In this document: positions 10,284-19,180 of the stretch, in pieces
Layout of the letters: every line of letters starts with the position of its first letter
Position numbering within the stretch: position 1 is the first letter of the stretch
Assembly: GCF_030812775.1 (NCBI RefSeq)
Contig: NZ_JAUSTI010000002.1
Location: forward strand, 62,001 to 126,000
Direction of reading: 5' to 3'
DNA: 64,000 bases
DNA from: Paenibacillus tundrae
GTDB taxonomy: Bacteria; Bacillota; Bacilli; Paenibacillales; Paenibacillaceae
Notes under the pieces: generated by a model
The model's input: the letters and a program-made list of their open reading frames with translations, nothing else
What the model was told of the DNA's origin: nothing
Database searches by the model: none
Translations under genes and position numbers: made by a program

Positions 10284-10646
10284 TTACATAAAAGAATATC
10301 TGAACAATCCATAGTAAAGAGGGGCAAGTGTGATAACCAATGTGACGAGCATTAGCCATCTTCTCTTTCCTATCGAAAATTCTTCTAGTAGATCTTCACC
10401 TTGGTGATCCTTAAGCAGCATTGCAAATAGTATATCCCACAACAACGCAGATATTGTGATTACTTTCCAAGCTAGAGGATTCAACCATTGAATGTGTTTA
10501 ACATACCCTAACAATCCAAACCAAGTGATGACAGATACAACAAAATCGATTTTACCGAGTGTTGTTCCGTATTTCCCCTTTAACAAATAACCGAGGGATG
10601 CTGTTCCCAGTAATCCGAGATAAATCGTCCATAACCAGTTAATCAC
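10284..10646 (-). CDS. Small four-helix membrane protein, unknown function
   Basis: A 120-residue protein I do not recognise. Four hydrophobic segments are visible at about residues 3-22, 33-50, 60-78 and 93-113, with the acidic cytoplasmic-type loop KDHQGEDLLEEF between the third and fourth. The start is GTG with GAGG seven bases upstream. It stands alone with its own terminator. The layout resembles small uncharacterised membrane proteins common in Bacillales; no function can be proposed. Confidence 0.7.
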   Translation of the reverse strand: MINWLWTIYLGLLGTASLGYLLKGKYGTTLGKIDFVVSVITWFGLLGYVKHIQWLNPLAWKVITISALLWDILFAMLLKDHQGEDLLEEFSIGKRRWLMLVTLVITLAPLYYGLFRYSFM

Positions 10647-10736
10647 ATATGTACCTCATTTTTGTCTATTTTGAACCGTTGCTTGCGTGCACCATGTTGC
10701 ATTATAGTGAAGATTTCTCAATACGCATAGTGGAAA

Positions 10737-10847
10737 TTACCGCCAAAACAAACCGATAAAGAAGTCTGAGAAGTTATACACGTTTGATGAATTTATATGG
10801 CGCACATCAACATATCCATCTTCAGTCTTTCTTACTTTTGCCGTCAT
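10737..10847 (-). CDS. Possible 36-residue protein, perhaps frameshifted
   Basis: An open frame of 36 codons with balanced composition (starts MTAKVRKTEDG, ends IGLFWR). The best ribosome site in the region (GGAGGG, 10867-10875) is placed for a different ATG at 10858-10860, which is one base out of frame and gives only 12 codons. Either the 36-codon frame is translated from its own weaker start, or a one-base change has split a roughly 40-codon gene. No family is recognised. Confidence 0.35.
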   Translation of the reverse strand: MTAKVRKTEDGYVDVRHINSSNVYNFSDFFIGLFWR

Positions 10848-10989
10848 TAAGTACGTTCATGGTATAACCCTCCTGAACCATCTCAGTGTTATTTGCATTT
10901 GCAATCCAACATGAAGCATACAGCTTGAGACAGACCTAAGGTCAAGTGAGTTTCCAAAAGTGATTTATGTAGGTCAAAGATGAGTTGTA

Positions 10990-11020
10990 CAAATAAGAAA
11001 AGTCGCCATATTAGCGACTT
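10990..11020 (-). terminator. Terminator after the secreted propeller-like gene
   Basis: Seven-base arms AAGTCGC and GCGACTT with a 7-nt loop and a U-rich tail on the minus strand, about 40 bp past the stop. Confidence 0.7.
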
Positions 11021-11059
11021 GTTTTGGATCGATGATTTACTTTAGTGAAGCACGATGTT

Positions 11060-12250
11060 CTAGAACTGCTTATTCAAATCAAAGCGGTTTATCTGATCGT
11101 TATCAGTCATCACATAAATAATACCTGCGCCTTCATATACAAACGTGGGATCTAACTCACTAAGTTCAGAAGTATTAACGGTATGAAGTAATTTCACTTT
11201 GGTGCGTGCAGACGGGCTTGTCTGATAGATGGATATTTTTGAGTCCTCAACCAGCATGACGGTTCCATCCGGCGCAGTTTGATACATTTTGGCTGAGGCA
11301 GGTACAGTCTGCATGACACCTTTGTGATCTATAATAAAAAAGTTGCCATTAGATTGTATCCCTGTGAATCCATTCGAAAACACGTTTTTTTTCACTGTCA
11401 TCGATGTTTCCATATCGTCATAGTAGCTCACATTGTTGATTTTTTTGGTCCATACTTCCTTCCCCTTCGTGGTTTTGGCGGTGAAACTTATGACATTGTT
11501 CCCGTGATTCTTCTGGAAATGAAGTAAACCATCGGATCCTAACCCTGAAAACATACCTTCTTTGAAGTCGAACTGGTATTGAAATTGCTGCTTCATTTTA
11601 AAATCAAAATATGTCATACGGCTGGATGTCTTGCTTGTTCTGTTGGTGGTTTCAAGTAAACCATTGACAAAACCATAAAGAATGGATGCATTCCAACTGT
11701 TTTTACCCAAAAATTTGCCTTGCGGACTATACCGATAACTAGTCACTCGTTCAGAAGCCGTTTCCAGATAAACAAACAAATTGCCATCAGGCATGATGGA
11801 TATCCCAGATAAGGAACGGACTTTCTCTTCAAAGTACTTAGTCCACAATACCTTCCCATTCGGATGGTATGCGGTTAGACGTGGTTTTACAACTCCTGAA
11901 CTATTTCTAATCGAAGTGAGGATATAAACATTACCGTTTTGTGCGACTTGTGCGTATGTACCGAAAAAACTAAAAATCAGGTTGCTTCCTGCGGTATAAT
12001 CGGTCTTGGATAATTGTCTTCCTGTCTTCTTGTCAAGAATGTACATCTGATTGTCCATACTCATAAAGTGGAATGTTTGATCTGCGATCCGGACGTTACT
12101 GTCTGACACATACTCGTGACCATCCGGTATGGAAAAAGTCCAATCTGGTTTTGGTAGTTTTTGAAAGTTGTTTGCAGAAACTGTTCCCGCAAGAATGCTG
12201 CTAAGCAGTAGGAACGCTACCAAAGATATCAATCGTTTTACATGAAGCAA
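11060..12250 (-). CDS. Secreted beta-propeller-like protein, unknown function
   Basis: A 396-residue exported protein. An N-terminal signal peptide (hydrophobic core LISLVAFLLLSSILAG, likely cut after VSA near residue 26) is followed by repeated units of beta strands with phrases such as TAYHPNGKVLWTKYF and TAPDGTVMLVEDSK. These resemble PQQ-like or WD-type propeller blades. No catalytic motif is seen. The proposed start is TTG, with AGGTG seven bases upstream. It is probably a cell-surface or extracytoplasmic scaffold protein; this rests on fold impression only. Confidence 0.7.
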   Translation of the reverse strand: MLHVKRLISLVAFLLLSSILAGTVSANNFQKLPKPDWTFSIPDGHEYVSDSNVRIADQTFHFMSMDNQMYILDKKTGRQLSKTDYTAGSNLIFSFFGTYAQVAQNGNVYILTSIRNSSGVVKPRLTAYHPNGKVLWTKYFEEKVRSLSGISIMPDGNLFVYLETASERVTSYRYSPQGKFLGKNSWNASILYGFVNGLLETTNRTSKTSSRMTYFDFKMKQQFQYQFDFKEGMFSGLGSDGLLHFQKNHGNNVISFTAKTTKGKEVWTKKINNVSYYDDMETSMTVKKNVFSNGFTGIQSNGNFFIIDHKGVMQTVPASAKMYQTAPDGTVMLVEDSKISIYQTSPSARTKVKLLHTVNTSELSELDPTFVYEGAGIIYVMTDNDQINRFDLNKQF

Positions 12251-12398
12251 ATCATATCACCTGTTTCTCATTTTTTAATTACAGATCCATTATCGTCATT
12301 TGTGTATGTAAAATGAATAGCATTCTTCTTTTGGAAGACGGCTGGCTTTGGCTATTTGATTAGCTATAATCACTCATTCATTCAGGAAATAATCAATC

Positions 12399-12572
12399 TC
12401 AAATTTGACAATTCTCTGCCTTGCTCACCGTCAAATATGCCCAATCTTCTCCATTTCTGATTGGACTATTTCTATCCGTTTGAAATTTGAAACCCGCATC
12501 GTCAAAATGCTTTTTCTGCGCTTCACTTAGATGGGCAACATATCGCTGTCTCGCCTGTTCAAATTTACTCAT
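12399..12572 (-). CDS. 57-residue hypothetical protein overlapping the GNAT gene
   Basis: A short frame beginning MSKFEQARQRYVAHL. Its ATG lies inside the last codons of the GNAT acetyltransferase gene, an 8-bp overlap (AGTAATGAGTAA), which suggests translational coupling. Composition is hydrophilic with a helical N-terminal half and a DWAYLTV segment near the end. No family is recognised. It probably forms a two-gene transcript with the acetyltransferase. Confidence 0.55.
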   Translation of the reverse strand: MSKFEQARQRYVAHLSEAQKKHFDDAGFKFQTDRNSPIRNGEDWAYLTVSKAENCQI

Positions 12573-13023
12573 TACTGATGATTAGCTTCATCCCATCATG
12601 ACTAGCAACAAATCCAAGACGTTCATAGAATCTGTGCGCATCTTTACGCTTTTTGTCTGTCGTCAATTGGATCATTTCACATCCCTTAGCTTTAGCCTGA
12701 TCGATGGCATAGTTAAATAACGACTCGCCCACACCTTTACCTCTATAATCATGGCTAACACGAACACCTTCAATCTGACCTCGTGTTGTACCCAATCTTG
12801 CTATCCCTGGGATAATCGTGAGCTGCAGACAACCAATCACTTCCTCCTTGTCTATAGCAACAATTATTGAATTACCAATCTGTTCTTCAATTCTCGCAAA
12901 AGCATCGATGTATTCTAGGGGTAATGGTTCTTCATAGCGCTCCCGAGTAGCACCGAATTCGTCGTCAGTTAACAACCGAACGATGGCAGGAAGATGTTCT
13001 ACAGTCGCAGTTATAAATTTCAT
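12565..13023 (-). CDS. GNAT family N-acetyltransferase
   Basis: A 152-residue acetyl-CoA-dependent N-acetyltransferase. The central beta-4/alpha-3 region carries the acetyl-CoA pyrophosphate loop in the form VSHDYRGKGVGESL, and the C-terminal HRFYERLGFVASHDGMKL is typical of the family. The ATG at 13023 has GGAGG five bases upstream; the upstream in-frame extension to 13101 has no ribosome site. The substrate is unknown; small-molecule or protein amines are possible. Confidence 0.88.
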   Translation of the reverse strand: MKFITATVEHLPAIVRLLTDDEFGATRERYEEPLPLEYIDAFARIEEQIGNSIIVAIDKEEVIGCLQLTIIPGIARLGTTRGQIEGVRVSHDYRGKGVGESLFNYAIDQAKAKGCEMIQLTTDKKRKDAHRFYERLGFVASHDGMKLIISNE

Positions 13024-13642
13024 AAATACCTCCAATATGATCGAAAATTTTCTCAGTAATTCTTCATTAAAATAAGGATCATCCGTTTGTTCATATACCA
13101 ATTAATGGCATTTTTTTGTATACTTCTCATTATATTGTTTCATCAAGTGAAACTAAGTTTCTGTTATGTACTCATTCTAACTTACATGTTATAAAATGAA
13201 AAGAATTGCACATCCCATTAGTTCATCTCCATAATAAAATAGGTGTGCTTCATTTCTCCTATTTTCTTTTAAAGAGCAGCACTAGGATTGTGGAAACTTT
13301 CTTTTTGATCATAATAATACCTCCAATATGCATTATGTAATAATCGGATCAATTATAACTACGTACATTAATGCTCCTTAGCAAATGTAGAGCTTATATA
13401 ATCATACAAAAATAAATTATGTGCTTCCTCCAGCAAACGTTGAGCCAGAGACTACAAGTCTTTTGGAGTTATTTGAAAACGAAAAAGGCCTGAATAAAGT
13501 AGAGGACAGCACATCAAAAATGTACCATTCCAATACTTTATCCAAGCCTCGCCTGCGTTATCATTAACACACTCGGTAAGTAAATTTATGAAACGTGTTT
13601 TTCCGGAATAAAGCGATTTCATTTACCTCACAAGACAATTCT
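13024..13642. other. Gene-poor region with an inverted repeat
   Basis: More than 500 bp with no convincing gene. At 13486-13501 and 13534-13549 (approximate) two arms of about 16 bases (AGGCcTGaATAAAGTA and TACTTTATcCAaGCCT) are inverted with two mismatches around a 32-base spacer. An open stretch on the plus strand overlaps the left arm but has no start site. It could be a decayed gene, a structured RNA or a terminator remnant. Confidence 0.35.
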
Positions 13643-14266
13643 TCACTGGTTACTCATTACATGCAGATAAAAGTTTAAGTCGTTTTCCAGATGTTTTTTC
13701 ATTAGTTCTTCTGCCCGCTCACCGCTTCTAGACTTAATTGCCTCGTAAATTTCTTCATGCTCATCGATAAGATGAGGACGATTATAGATCACAACTGTTT
13801 TTCTAAACAGATAAATGATGGCTTGCATCCGATCTATAATATCAATCATCAACGGATTATTACTCGCTTTTACAATATCGTTATGGAAACTCTCGTTGGC
13901 AGACATAATCTCATCTTTTGTCCCCGTTCTCCCGATCTCCACATACTTATACAGCTCTTCAATCTCGTTGTCTTTCAAAAAATTAGCCGCGCATTTGGCT
14001 GAGTACCCTTCGAGTAATATCCGAACATTAAACAAATTACGTAAATCCTTTTCGGTAGGTTTAACCACTTTTTTTTGAACAATTAATCCTTCGTTTTCCA
14101 GCTTACGTATCGAATCTCTTATGGGTGTTCTACTCACTCCAAGCTCTGTAGCGAGCTTTTCTTCAACGATCTTCGTACCGCTAGGAAGCTCCCCGTTTAA
14201 AATCTTGTCTCGAAGAATTTCATAACATTGATGATACGCCGGTCGTGAACTATTATTTTCATGCAC
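13643..14266 (-). CDS. GntR family regulator, FCD subfamily
   Basis: A FadR/VanR-type repressor of about 207 residues. The N-terminal winged helix (about 10-75) includes EEKLATELGVSRTPIRDSIRKLE. The helical FCD ligand domain follows, with the metal/acid-binding pattern NESFHNDI and later histidines (IDEHEEIYEAI, KKHLEND). The best start is GTG at 14266 with GAGGTG six bases upstream; ATG codons at 14293 and 14320 lack good sites. It is divergent from the acid-sugar operon, and four GTATAC operators lie between them, so it very likely controls that operon and itself. Confidence 0.88.
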   Translation of the reverse strand: MHENNSSRPAYHQCYEILRDKILNGELPSGTKIVEEKLATELGVSRTPIRDSIRKLENEGLIVQKKVVKPTEKDLRNLFNVRILLEGYSAKCAANFLKDNEIEELYKYVEIGRTGTKDEIMSANESFHNDIVKASNNPLMIDIIDRMQAIIYLFRKTVVIYNRPHLIDEHEEIYEAIKSRSGERAEELMKKHLENDLNFYLHVMSNQ

Positions 14267-14355
14267 TAACTTCACCTCAGTCTCATTTCTCATATCAATA
14301 TAGTACCAAATTATGTTCATAAAATCATTCCAATAAACGATATTCAACAAAAAAA

Positions 14356-14425
14356 GTATACGAATACTATTAAATTGTATACAAAAACATAATTAAATGT
14401 ATACAATTTTAAATTTTTAGTATAC
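14356..14425. promoter_or_regulatory. Four helically phased GntR-type operators
   Basis: GTATAC occurs at 14356, 14377, 14399 and 14420, that is every 21 or 22 bp, within palindromic contexts such as TTGTATACAA (14375-14384). The phasing puts all four on one face of the helix, between the GntR gene and the operon it faces. The pattern fits cooperative binding of a FadR-type dimer. Confidence 0.7.
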
Positions 14426-14427
14426 AA

Positions 14428-14459
14428 TGAAAACGCAATCAACGATGTAAGCGATTGCC
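14428..14459 (+). promoter_or_regulatory. Two cre-like sites for CcpA
   Basis: TGAAAACGCAATCA (14428-14441) and TGTAAGCGATTGCC (14446-14459) each match 13 of 14 positions of the degenerate cre consensus TGWAANCGNTNNCA. They lie just downstream of the GntR operators and upstream of the acid-sugar operon, which suggests carbon catabolite repression. Confidence 0.5.
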
Positions 14460-14578
14460 GTTGAAGCATTGCATTCTTTTCGTCAAGTCGCTTCTTCGTT
14501 CTTCACATTTCGTCTATTAAACATATTCATTCATGGGCATAGAAGCCTTCGCTCACAAAAGTATTAGGAGGAAATATC

Positions 14579-15487
14579 ATGGCTAAAAAAGTTGGTTTTA
14601 TTGGACTCGGAATCATGGGCAAACCGATGGCTCTTAATCTCAGAAAAGCAGGACACGAATTAACCGTTAATGATCTCAATCAGGAAGCGGTTCAAATATT
14701 GCTAGACTCCGGTGCAACTGCAGCTTCCTCACCAAGAGAAGTCGCTGAGAATTGTGAAATTATCATTACCATGCTTCCTGCATCTCAACATGTGCAAGCT
14801 GTTGTTTTGGGTGAGCAAGGTATTTTATCTGGGGCAAAAGAAGGCTCCATTATTATTGATATGAGCTCCATCACTCCTGCCGTTTCCATCGCTCTTGCAG
14901 AAGAAGCAGCAAAAAAAGGCGTTGGATTTTTGGATGCACCCGTTAGCGGCGGAGAACCAAAAGCCGTTGATGGTACTTTAGCAATTATGGTGGGCGGTAA
15001 AGAAAGCGTATTCGAAGCAGCTAAGTCCGTTTTGTTTGATATGGGGACGGCGGTCACCTTGGTTGGAGATAGTGGATGCGGAGTTACTGCGAAGCTCGCT
15101 AACCAGATCATTGTGAATTTAAATATTGCTGCGATGTCCGAAGCGCTTGTCCTGGCTGCTAAAGCAGGGATTGATATTGAGAAAATGTATCAGGCGATTC
15201 GAGGCGGGTTAGCAGGCAGTGCTGTTCTTGATGCCAAAGTTCCACTGATTCTGGAAAGAAACTTTGCTCCAGGAGGTACGATCGCGATCAACATGAAAGA
15301 TATTACCAACGTAATGAACACAGCTCATGAGATCGGCGTACCTCTTCCGCTATCCAGCCACTTGTTAGAAATGTTCCATGCCCTGAAGGTTGACGGGAAA
15401 TTAATGGACGACCACGGCGGGATCGTACAGTATTATGAAAAATTAGCAAATGTCGAAGTAAGGGGTCTTGGCCATGAAAACAAATAA
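14579..15487 (+). CDS. NAD-dependent acid-sugar dehydrogenase (LtnD/3-hydroxyisobutyrate dehydrogenase family)
   Basis: A 302-residue beta-hydroxyacid dehydrogenase. The Rossmann motif GFIGLGIMG is at the N-terminus, the substrate loop is DAPVSGGEPKAVDG (about residues 120-133), and the catalytic lysine sits in AKLANQ (about 176). In characterised clusters that also carry a DUF1537 kinase, such enzymes oxidise L-threonate or D-erythronate at C2 to the 2-oxo acid. TAGGAGG precedes the ATG. It is the first gene of the operon and its stop overlaps the start of the kinase gene, indicating coupling. Tartronate-semialdehyde reductase is an alternative, but the kinase neighbour favours a tetronate substrate. 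Confidence 0.82.
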   Translation: MAKKVGFIGLGIMGKPMALNLRKAGHELTVNDLNQEAVQILLDSGATAASSPREVAENCEIIITMLPASQHVQAVVLGEQGILSGAKEGSIIIDMSSITPAVSIALAEEAAKKGVGFLDAPVSGGEPKAVDGTLAIMVGGKESVFEAAKSVLFDMGTAVTLVGDSGCGVTAKLANQIIVNLNIAAMSEALVLAAKAGIDIEKMYQAIRGGLAGSAVLDAKVPLILERNFAPGGTIAINMKDITNVMNTAHEIGVPLPLSSHLLEMFHALKVDGKLMDDHGGIVQYYEKLANVEVRGLGHENK

Positions 15488-16910
15488 CCGGTCTGTAGAA
15501 GAGGTTTTCAGTAGATTTCCTTCTCCTGATACGAACCTTATTCATAAAATGATTAATCAAGAGCTTCAACACTTTAATCGTAAAATTATCGTTTTGGATG
15601 ATGATCCAACTGGTGTTCAAACTGTACATGGCATCTCGGTCTATACGGACTGGTCCGTAGATAGTATCGACAGAGGATTTCAGGAAGACAATTCGATGTT
15701 CTTTATCCTCACCAACTCACGTGGGTTTACAGCTGCTGAGACGACAAAAGCACACCAAGAAATTGCTGCTAATATCGTAGAAGCTGCCCAAAGAAACAAT
15801 TGCGAATTCACGATTATAAGCCGTGGTGATTCTACACTTCGAGGTCACTATCCACTTGAAACTGAAGTGTTAAAAGACACCGTTGAAGCTAAGTCAAATA
15901 TACGGTTTGACGGTGAAATACTTCTCCCCTTCTTCAAAGAAGGCGGACGCTTCACCATCGATAATGTTCACTATGTTCAATATAATACGGAATTGGTTCC
16001 TGCAGGAGAAACCGAATTCGCCAAGGATCGCACCTTTGGTTACACCAAATCACATTTAGGTGAGTGGGCAGAGGAAAAATCGAATGGGCAGTATAAAGCC
16101 GATCAGATGACTTACATCTCGCTGGAAAGCCTTCGTGCCATGGACATCGATCTCATTGAACAGCAACTGTTAAACGTTGAGAACTTTAATAAAGTTATCG
16201 TAAATGCAGTTGACTATTCAGATGTTCAAGTCTTCACCATTGCTTTAATTCGAGCCTTCAATAAAGGTAAACATTTTATGTTTAGAAGTGCTGCTGCACT
16301 TACGAAGGTCATGGGAGGCGTTAGTAACAAAAGCCTGCTCACGCGTGAAGAAATGATGAGTGACAATACAAACCATGGCGGATTAGTCATTATCGGATCA
16401 CATGTCAAAAAAACGACGGAACAGTTTGAAGAACTGAAAAAGTCCAGTGTAGTAGAATTTGTTGAATTTAACGTTCACCTTGTTCTGGAACCCGATCAAT
16501 TCGATAATGAGCTTAACAGAGTTGTTGAAACAACCAACAAACTGATCCTCGAAGGTAAAAATGTGGCTGTCTATACCAAAAGAGAGCGATTAGACCTTGG
16601 AGAGGATAGAAAAGAAGATGAATTGAAACTATCCGTCAAAATTTCGGATGCAGTTACGAGTATTGTTAAACGATTAGAAGTACGACCAGCCTATATCATT
16701 GCTAAAGGTGGCATTACCTCAAGCGATATTGGAACGAACGGACTGGAAGTCAAACGAGCTACTGTTGCCGGACAGATTCGACCTGGTATTCCCGTGTGGA
16801 CAACCGGGGATGAAAGTAAATTCCCGGGAATCTCCTATGTCATCTTCCCTGGAAATGTGGGTACTATAACCGATCTAAGGGAAGTTGTTGAAATGTTGAG
16901 TACGAAGTAA
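15474..16910 (+). CDS. Four-carbon acid sugar kinase (DUF1537, OtnK-like)
   Basis: A 478-residue kinase of the DUF1537 family, which phosphorylates 2-oxotetronates or related acid sugars with ATP. The N-domain has the signature VLDDDPTGVQT and the C-domain has IAKGGITSSD and FPGNVGT nucleotide-binding loops. The ATG at 15474 has AGGGG eight bases upstream; a TTG two codons earlier is too close to that site. It overlaps the dehydrogenase gene by 14 bp. The usual next enzyme (OtnC aldolase or PdxA2 dehydrogenase/decarboxylase) is not encoded in the window, so the phosphorylated product must be handled by a gene elsewhere. Confidence 0.88.
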   Translation: MKTNNRSVEEVFSRFPSPDTNLIHKMINQELQHFNRKIIVLDDDPTGVQTVHGISVYTDWSVDSIDRGFQEDNSMFFILTNSRGFTAAETTKAHQEIAANIVEAAQRNNCEFTIISRGDSTLRGHYPLETEVLKDTVEAKSNIRFDGEILLPFFKEGGRFTIDNVHYVQYNTELVPAGETEFAKDRTFGYTKSHLGEWAEEKSNGQYKADQMTYISLESLRAMDIDLIEQQLLNVENFNKVIVNAVDYSDVQVFTIALIRAFNKGKHFMFRSAAALTKVMGGVSNKSLLTREEMMSDNTNHGGLVIIGSHVKKTTEQFEELKKSSVVEFVEFNVHLVLEPDQFDNELNRVVETTNKLILEGKNVAVYTKRERLDLGEDRKEDELKLSVKISDAVTSIVKRLEVRPAYIIAKGGITSSDIGTNGLEVKRATVAGQIRPGIPVWTTGDESKFPGISYVIFPGNVGTITDLREVVEMLSTK

Positions 16911-17033
16911 TTCGAAAACGGTTAGTATGACCAGACTGTGAGGAGTACACGATTAATGAATAATAAAAACGATTAGTGTGCTCCCTATAATCTGCTCTCC
17001 TTTATCAAGCAAATACAGAAATGAGGAAATTAG
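16911..17033 (+). other. Spacer with a short inverted repeat between kinase and permease
   Basis: GGAGTACAC...GTGTGCTCC flanks about 30 bases of AT-rich sequence. It may be an intercistronic RNA structure or a partial terminator that tunes permease expression. No gene is seen. Confidence 0.4.
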
Positions 17034-18353
17034 ATGCCAATTATCTCAGTCACATTAGGGGTCATTATATTACTTATATTAATGATGGCTTTTAAGTTAA
17101 ACGCTTTCATATCTTTGATTATTGTTTCCTTAGCTGTTGGCTTACTGGAAGGAATGACCCCGATTCAAGCTGTCGAGTCCATCGAAGCTGGCTTAGGCGG
17201 AACACTTGGTCATTTAACGATGATTATCATATTCGGAGGAATTCTCGGTAAATTAATGACCGATTCTGGTGGTGCTCAGCGCATTGCCACAACCATGATC
17301 AGTGCCTTTGGTCAAAAACGTACTCAGCTGGCAGCCGTTATTACAGCAGCTATTGTTGGAATCGCTTTATTCTTTGAAACGGGAGTGGTCGTGTTAATTC
17401 CGTTGGTATTTACCATCGCTAGAGCTGCACGAGTACCTGTTCTATATCTCGGAATGCCCGTTATTGCAGCACTTATAACCATGCACGGATTCGTACCTCC
17501 GCATCCAGGCCCTACAGCCGTTGCTAATGTTTTTGGAGCCAATATCGGATTAACGATGATCTTAGGTATACTTGTCGCGATCCCTGCTTTCATCCTTGCC
17601 GGCCCTGTATATACCAGGTTATTTAAAAAAGAAGCCTTGGAAATCGATATTCCCAAAGGTCTATTCAATCCAAAAGAATTTAAGGAAGAAGAGCTACCTA
17701 AATTCGGAATTAGTCTTTTCACAGCACTTCTACCTGTCATTTTGATTGCGCTTCAAACTTTTGTCGAGATCTTTGCACCTGAATCAGCATTTTCATCTGT
17801 AACTAATTTCATTGGTAATGCCAATGTCGCTTTATTGATTTCTGTCTTGGTTGCCATTTTCACTTTTGGACTGAACCTAGGCAAAAAAATGCCAGAGGTT
17901 ATGAAATCTCTAAGTGATTCTGTAAGTGGTATCGGAATGATTCTCTTGATTATCGCTGGCGGCGGTGCGTTCAAGCAAGTGTTGATCGACAGTCATATTG
18001 ACCAATATATCTCTGATCTTATGGCAGGCTCCACGCTATCTCCTCTTATCCTAACTTGGTTGATCGCAGCCATCTTGAGAATTGCCGTTGGTTCTGCAAC
18101 TGTGGCTGGTATGACAGCAGCGGGTATTGCCGCACCTCTGGTTGCTGCCACAGGAGTAAGTCCAGAACTCATGGTTCTAGCAGCTGGTGCAGGAAGCGTA
18201 ACGTTCTCTCACGTCAATGATGCAGGCTTCTGGATTTACAAAGAATACTTTAATCTTACTATAGGTAAGACGATAAAAACCTGGTCAGTCATGGTAACGA
18301 TTATTTCATTGGTAGGACTTGCTGGTGTCCTGATTCTAGATATGTTTATGTAA
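17034..18353 (+). CDS. GntP family sugar-acid:proton symporter
   Basis: A 439-residue inner-membrane transporter of the gluconate permease family, with about 12 hydrophobic spans. It shows family features including LEGMTPIQAVESIEAGLGGT, HGFVPPHPGPTAV and the C-terminal VTFSHVNDAGFW. It is the third gene of the acid-sugar operon and probably imports the tetronate substrate of the two enzymes. A TGAGGAAA site precedes the ATG and a strong terminator follows the stop. The substrate is inferred from context; gluconate itself is possible, but no gluconokinase is present. Confidence 0.9.
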   Translation: MPIISVTLGVIILLILMMAFKLNAFISLIIVSLAVGLLEGMTPIQAVESIEAGLGGTLGHLTMIIIFGGILGKLMTDSGGAQRIATTMISAFGQKRTQLAAVITAAIVGIALFFETGVVVLIPLVFTIARAARVPVLYLGMPVIAALITMHGFVPPHPGPTAVANVFGANIGLTMILGILVAIPAFILAGPVYTRLFKKEALEIDIPKGLFNPKEFKEEELPKFGISLFTALLPVILIALQTFVEIFAPESAFSSVTNFIGNANVALLISVLVAIFTFGLNLGKKMPEVMKSLSDSVSGIGMILLIIAGGGAFKQVLIDSHIDQYISDLMAGSTLSPLILTWLIAAILRIAVGSATVAGMTAAGIAAPLVAATGVSPELMVLAAGAGSVTFSHVNDAGFWIYKEYFNLTIGKTIKTWSVMVTIISLVGLAGVLILDMFM

Positions 18354-18373
18354 AAAATGATTAAATTGGTGCT

Positions 18374-18412
18374 AAAGAGCACAAGCAGGATGAACCTCTG
18401 CTTGTGCTCTTT
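18374..18412 (+). terminator. Terminator of the acid-sugar operon
   Basis: Perfect 15-bp stem AAAGAGCACAAGCAG / CTGCTTGTGCTCTTT with a 9-nt loop, directly after the permease gene. Confidence 0.85.
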
Positions 18413-18553
18413 GGCGTTAACTGTTATTGGTCTAGAGCCATAACAGTTAACAATCGATTATGACGATGTTAAATAAGAGTTTCACGGAATTAATCCAGAC
18501 CTACGTATGGTGATTGGGACTTGAACTTTATAACCTCCCCTCCCCAAGACGGT

Positions 18554-19180
18554 TTAACGATGATCAAAATCCATAAATGCAGATTGTAAAACTTTGGAAG
18601 TCACACTGTGTTCTCGATTTTTATGAGTGATCAGGCCGTGAGTAAAGGTCATTTTCGGCGCAAAAGAGAGAATTTGCAATTCACCTGTTTCTAGCTCCTT
18701 ACGGATTGCTATTTCAGGAATTAGAGCATACCCTTTACCACAGCCCACATATTGTTTGACCATCTCCAGACTAGGCAGCTCTAACGCATCTTTAACCGTA
18801 ATACCAGCTTGCTTCAAAACATCTATAGCCGATGTGTGGTACAAACAGGATGTACCGTTGCTGATGAAAAGTTGATCATTCAGGATATGCGCTCCCAACT
18901 TTTTCACGTTCTGAGCGATAGTCTGCGACGCAGCGAACACAATTGTTTCTTCCAAGATTGGATGAAAAAGAAGTTCATGTCGATTCGTATTCTCAGGCAC
19001 AATACCAAAATCCAGCTCATAATCGAGGACGCCTTTTAGAATCTCCTGATGTGCTCCATGTTCTATACACAAATTTACATTAGGCATCTGTCTTGCGTAT
19101 TCCTGAGTTCGGATACGTATCGTCCCAGAGAGCTCAGTTAGTTCACCGATCTGTTCATCAAGGGACTGAATCAAATGCAC
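18554..19180 (-). pseudogene. LysR-type regulator missing its DNA-binding domain
   Basis: The 208 residues match only the effector domain of a LysR-type regulator (for example GYALIPEIAIRKELETGEL near the end). The helix-turn-helix is absent: in-frame coding runs only four codons past the GTG before a TAG. A second internal loss is visible, because ELSGTIRI is joined directly to RTQEYARQMPNVNL, where about a dozen residues of the first beta-alpha unit should be. The remnant faces the NmrA-type reductase gene, the classic position of its former regulator. It is probably non-functional. Confidence 0.75.

Noticed and set aside
13024..13101. Longer N-terminus for the GNAT protein at 12565
   Set aside because: The GGAGG site fits the ATG at 13023 and the added residues do not match the family.
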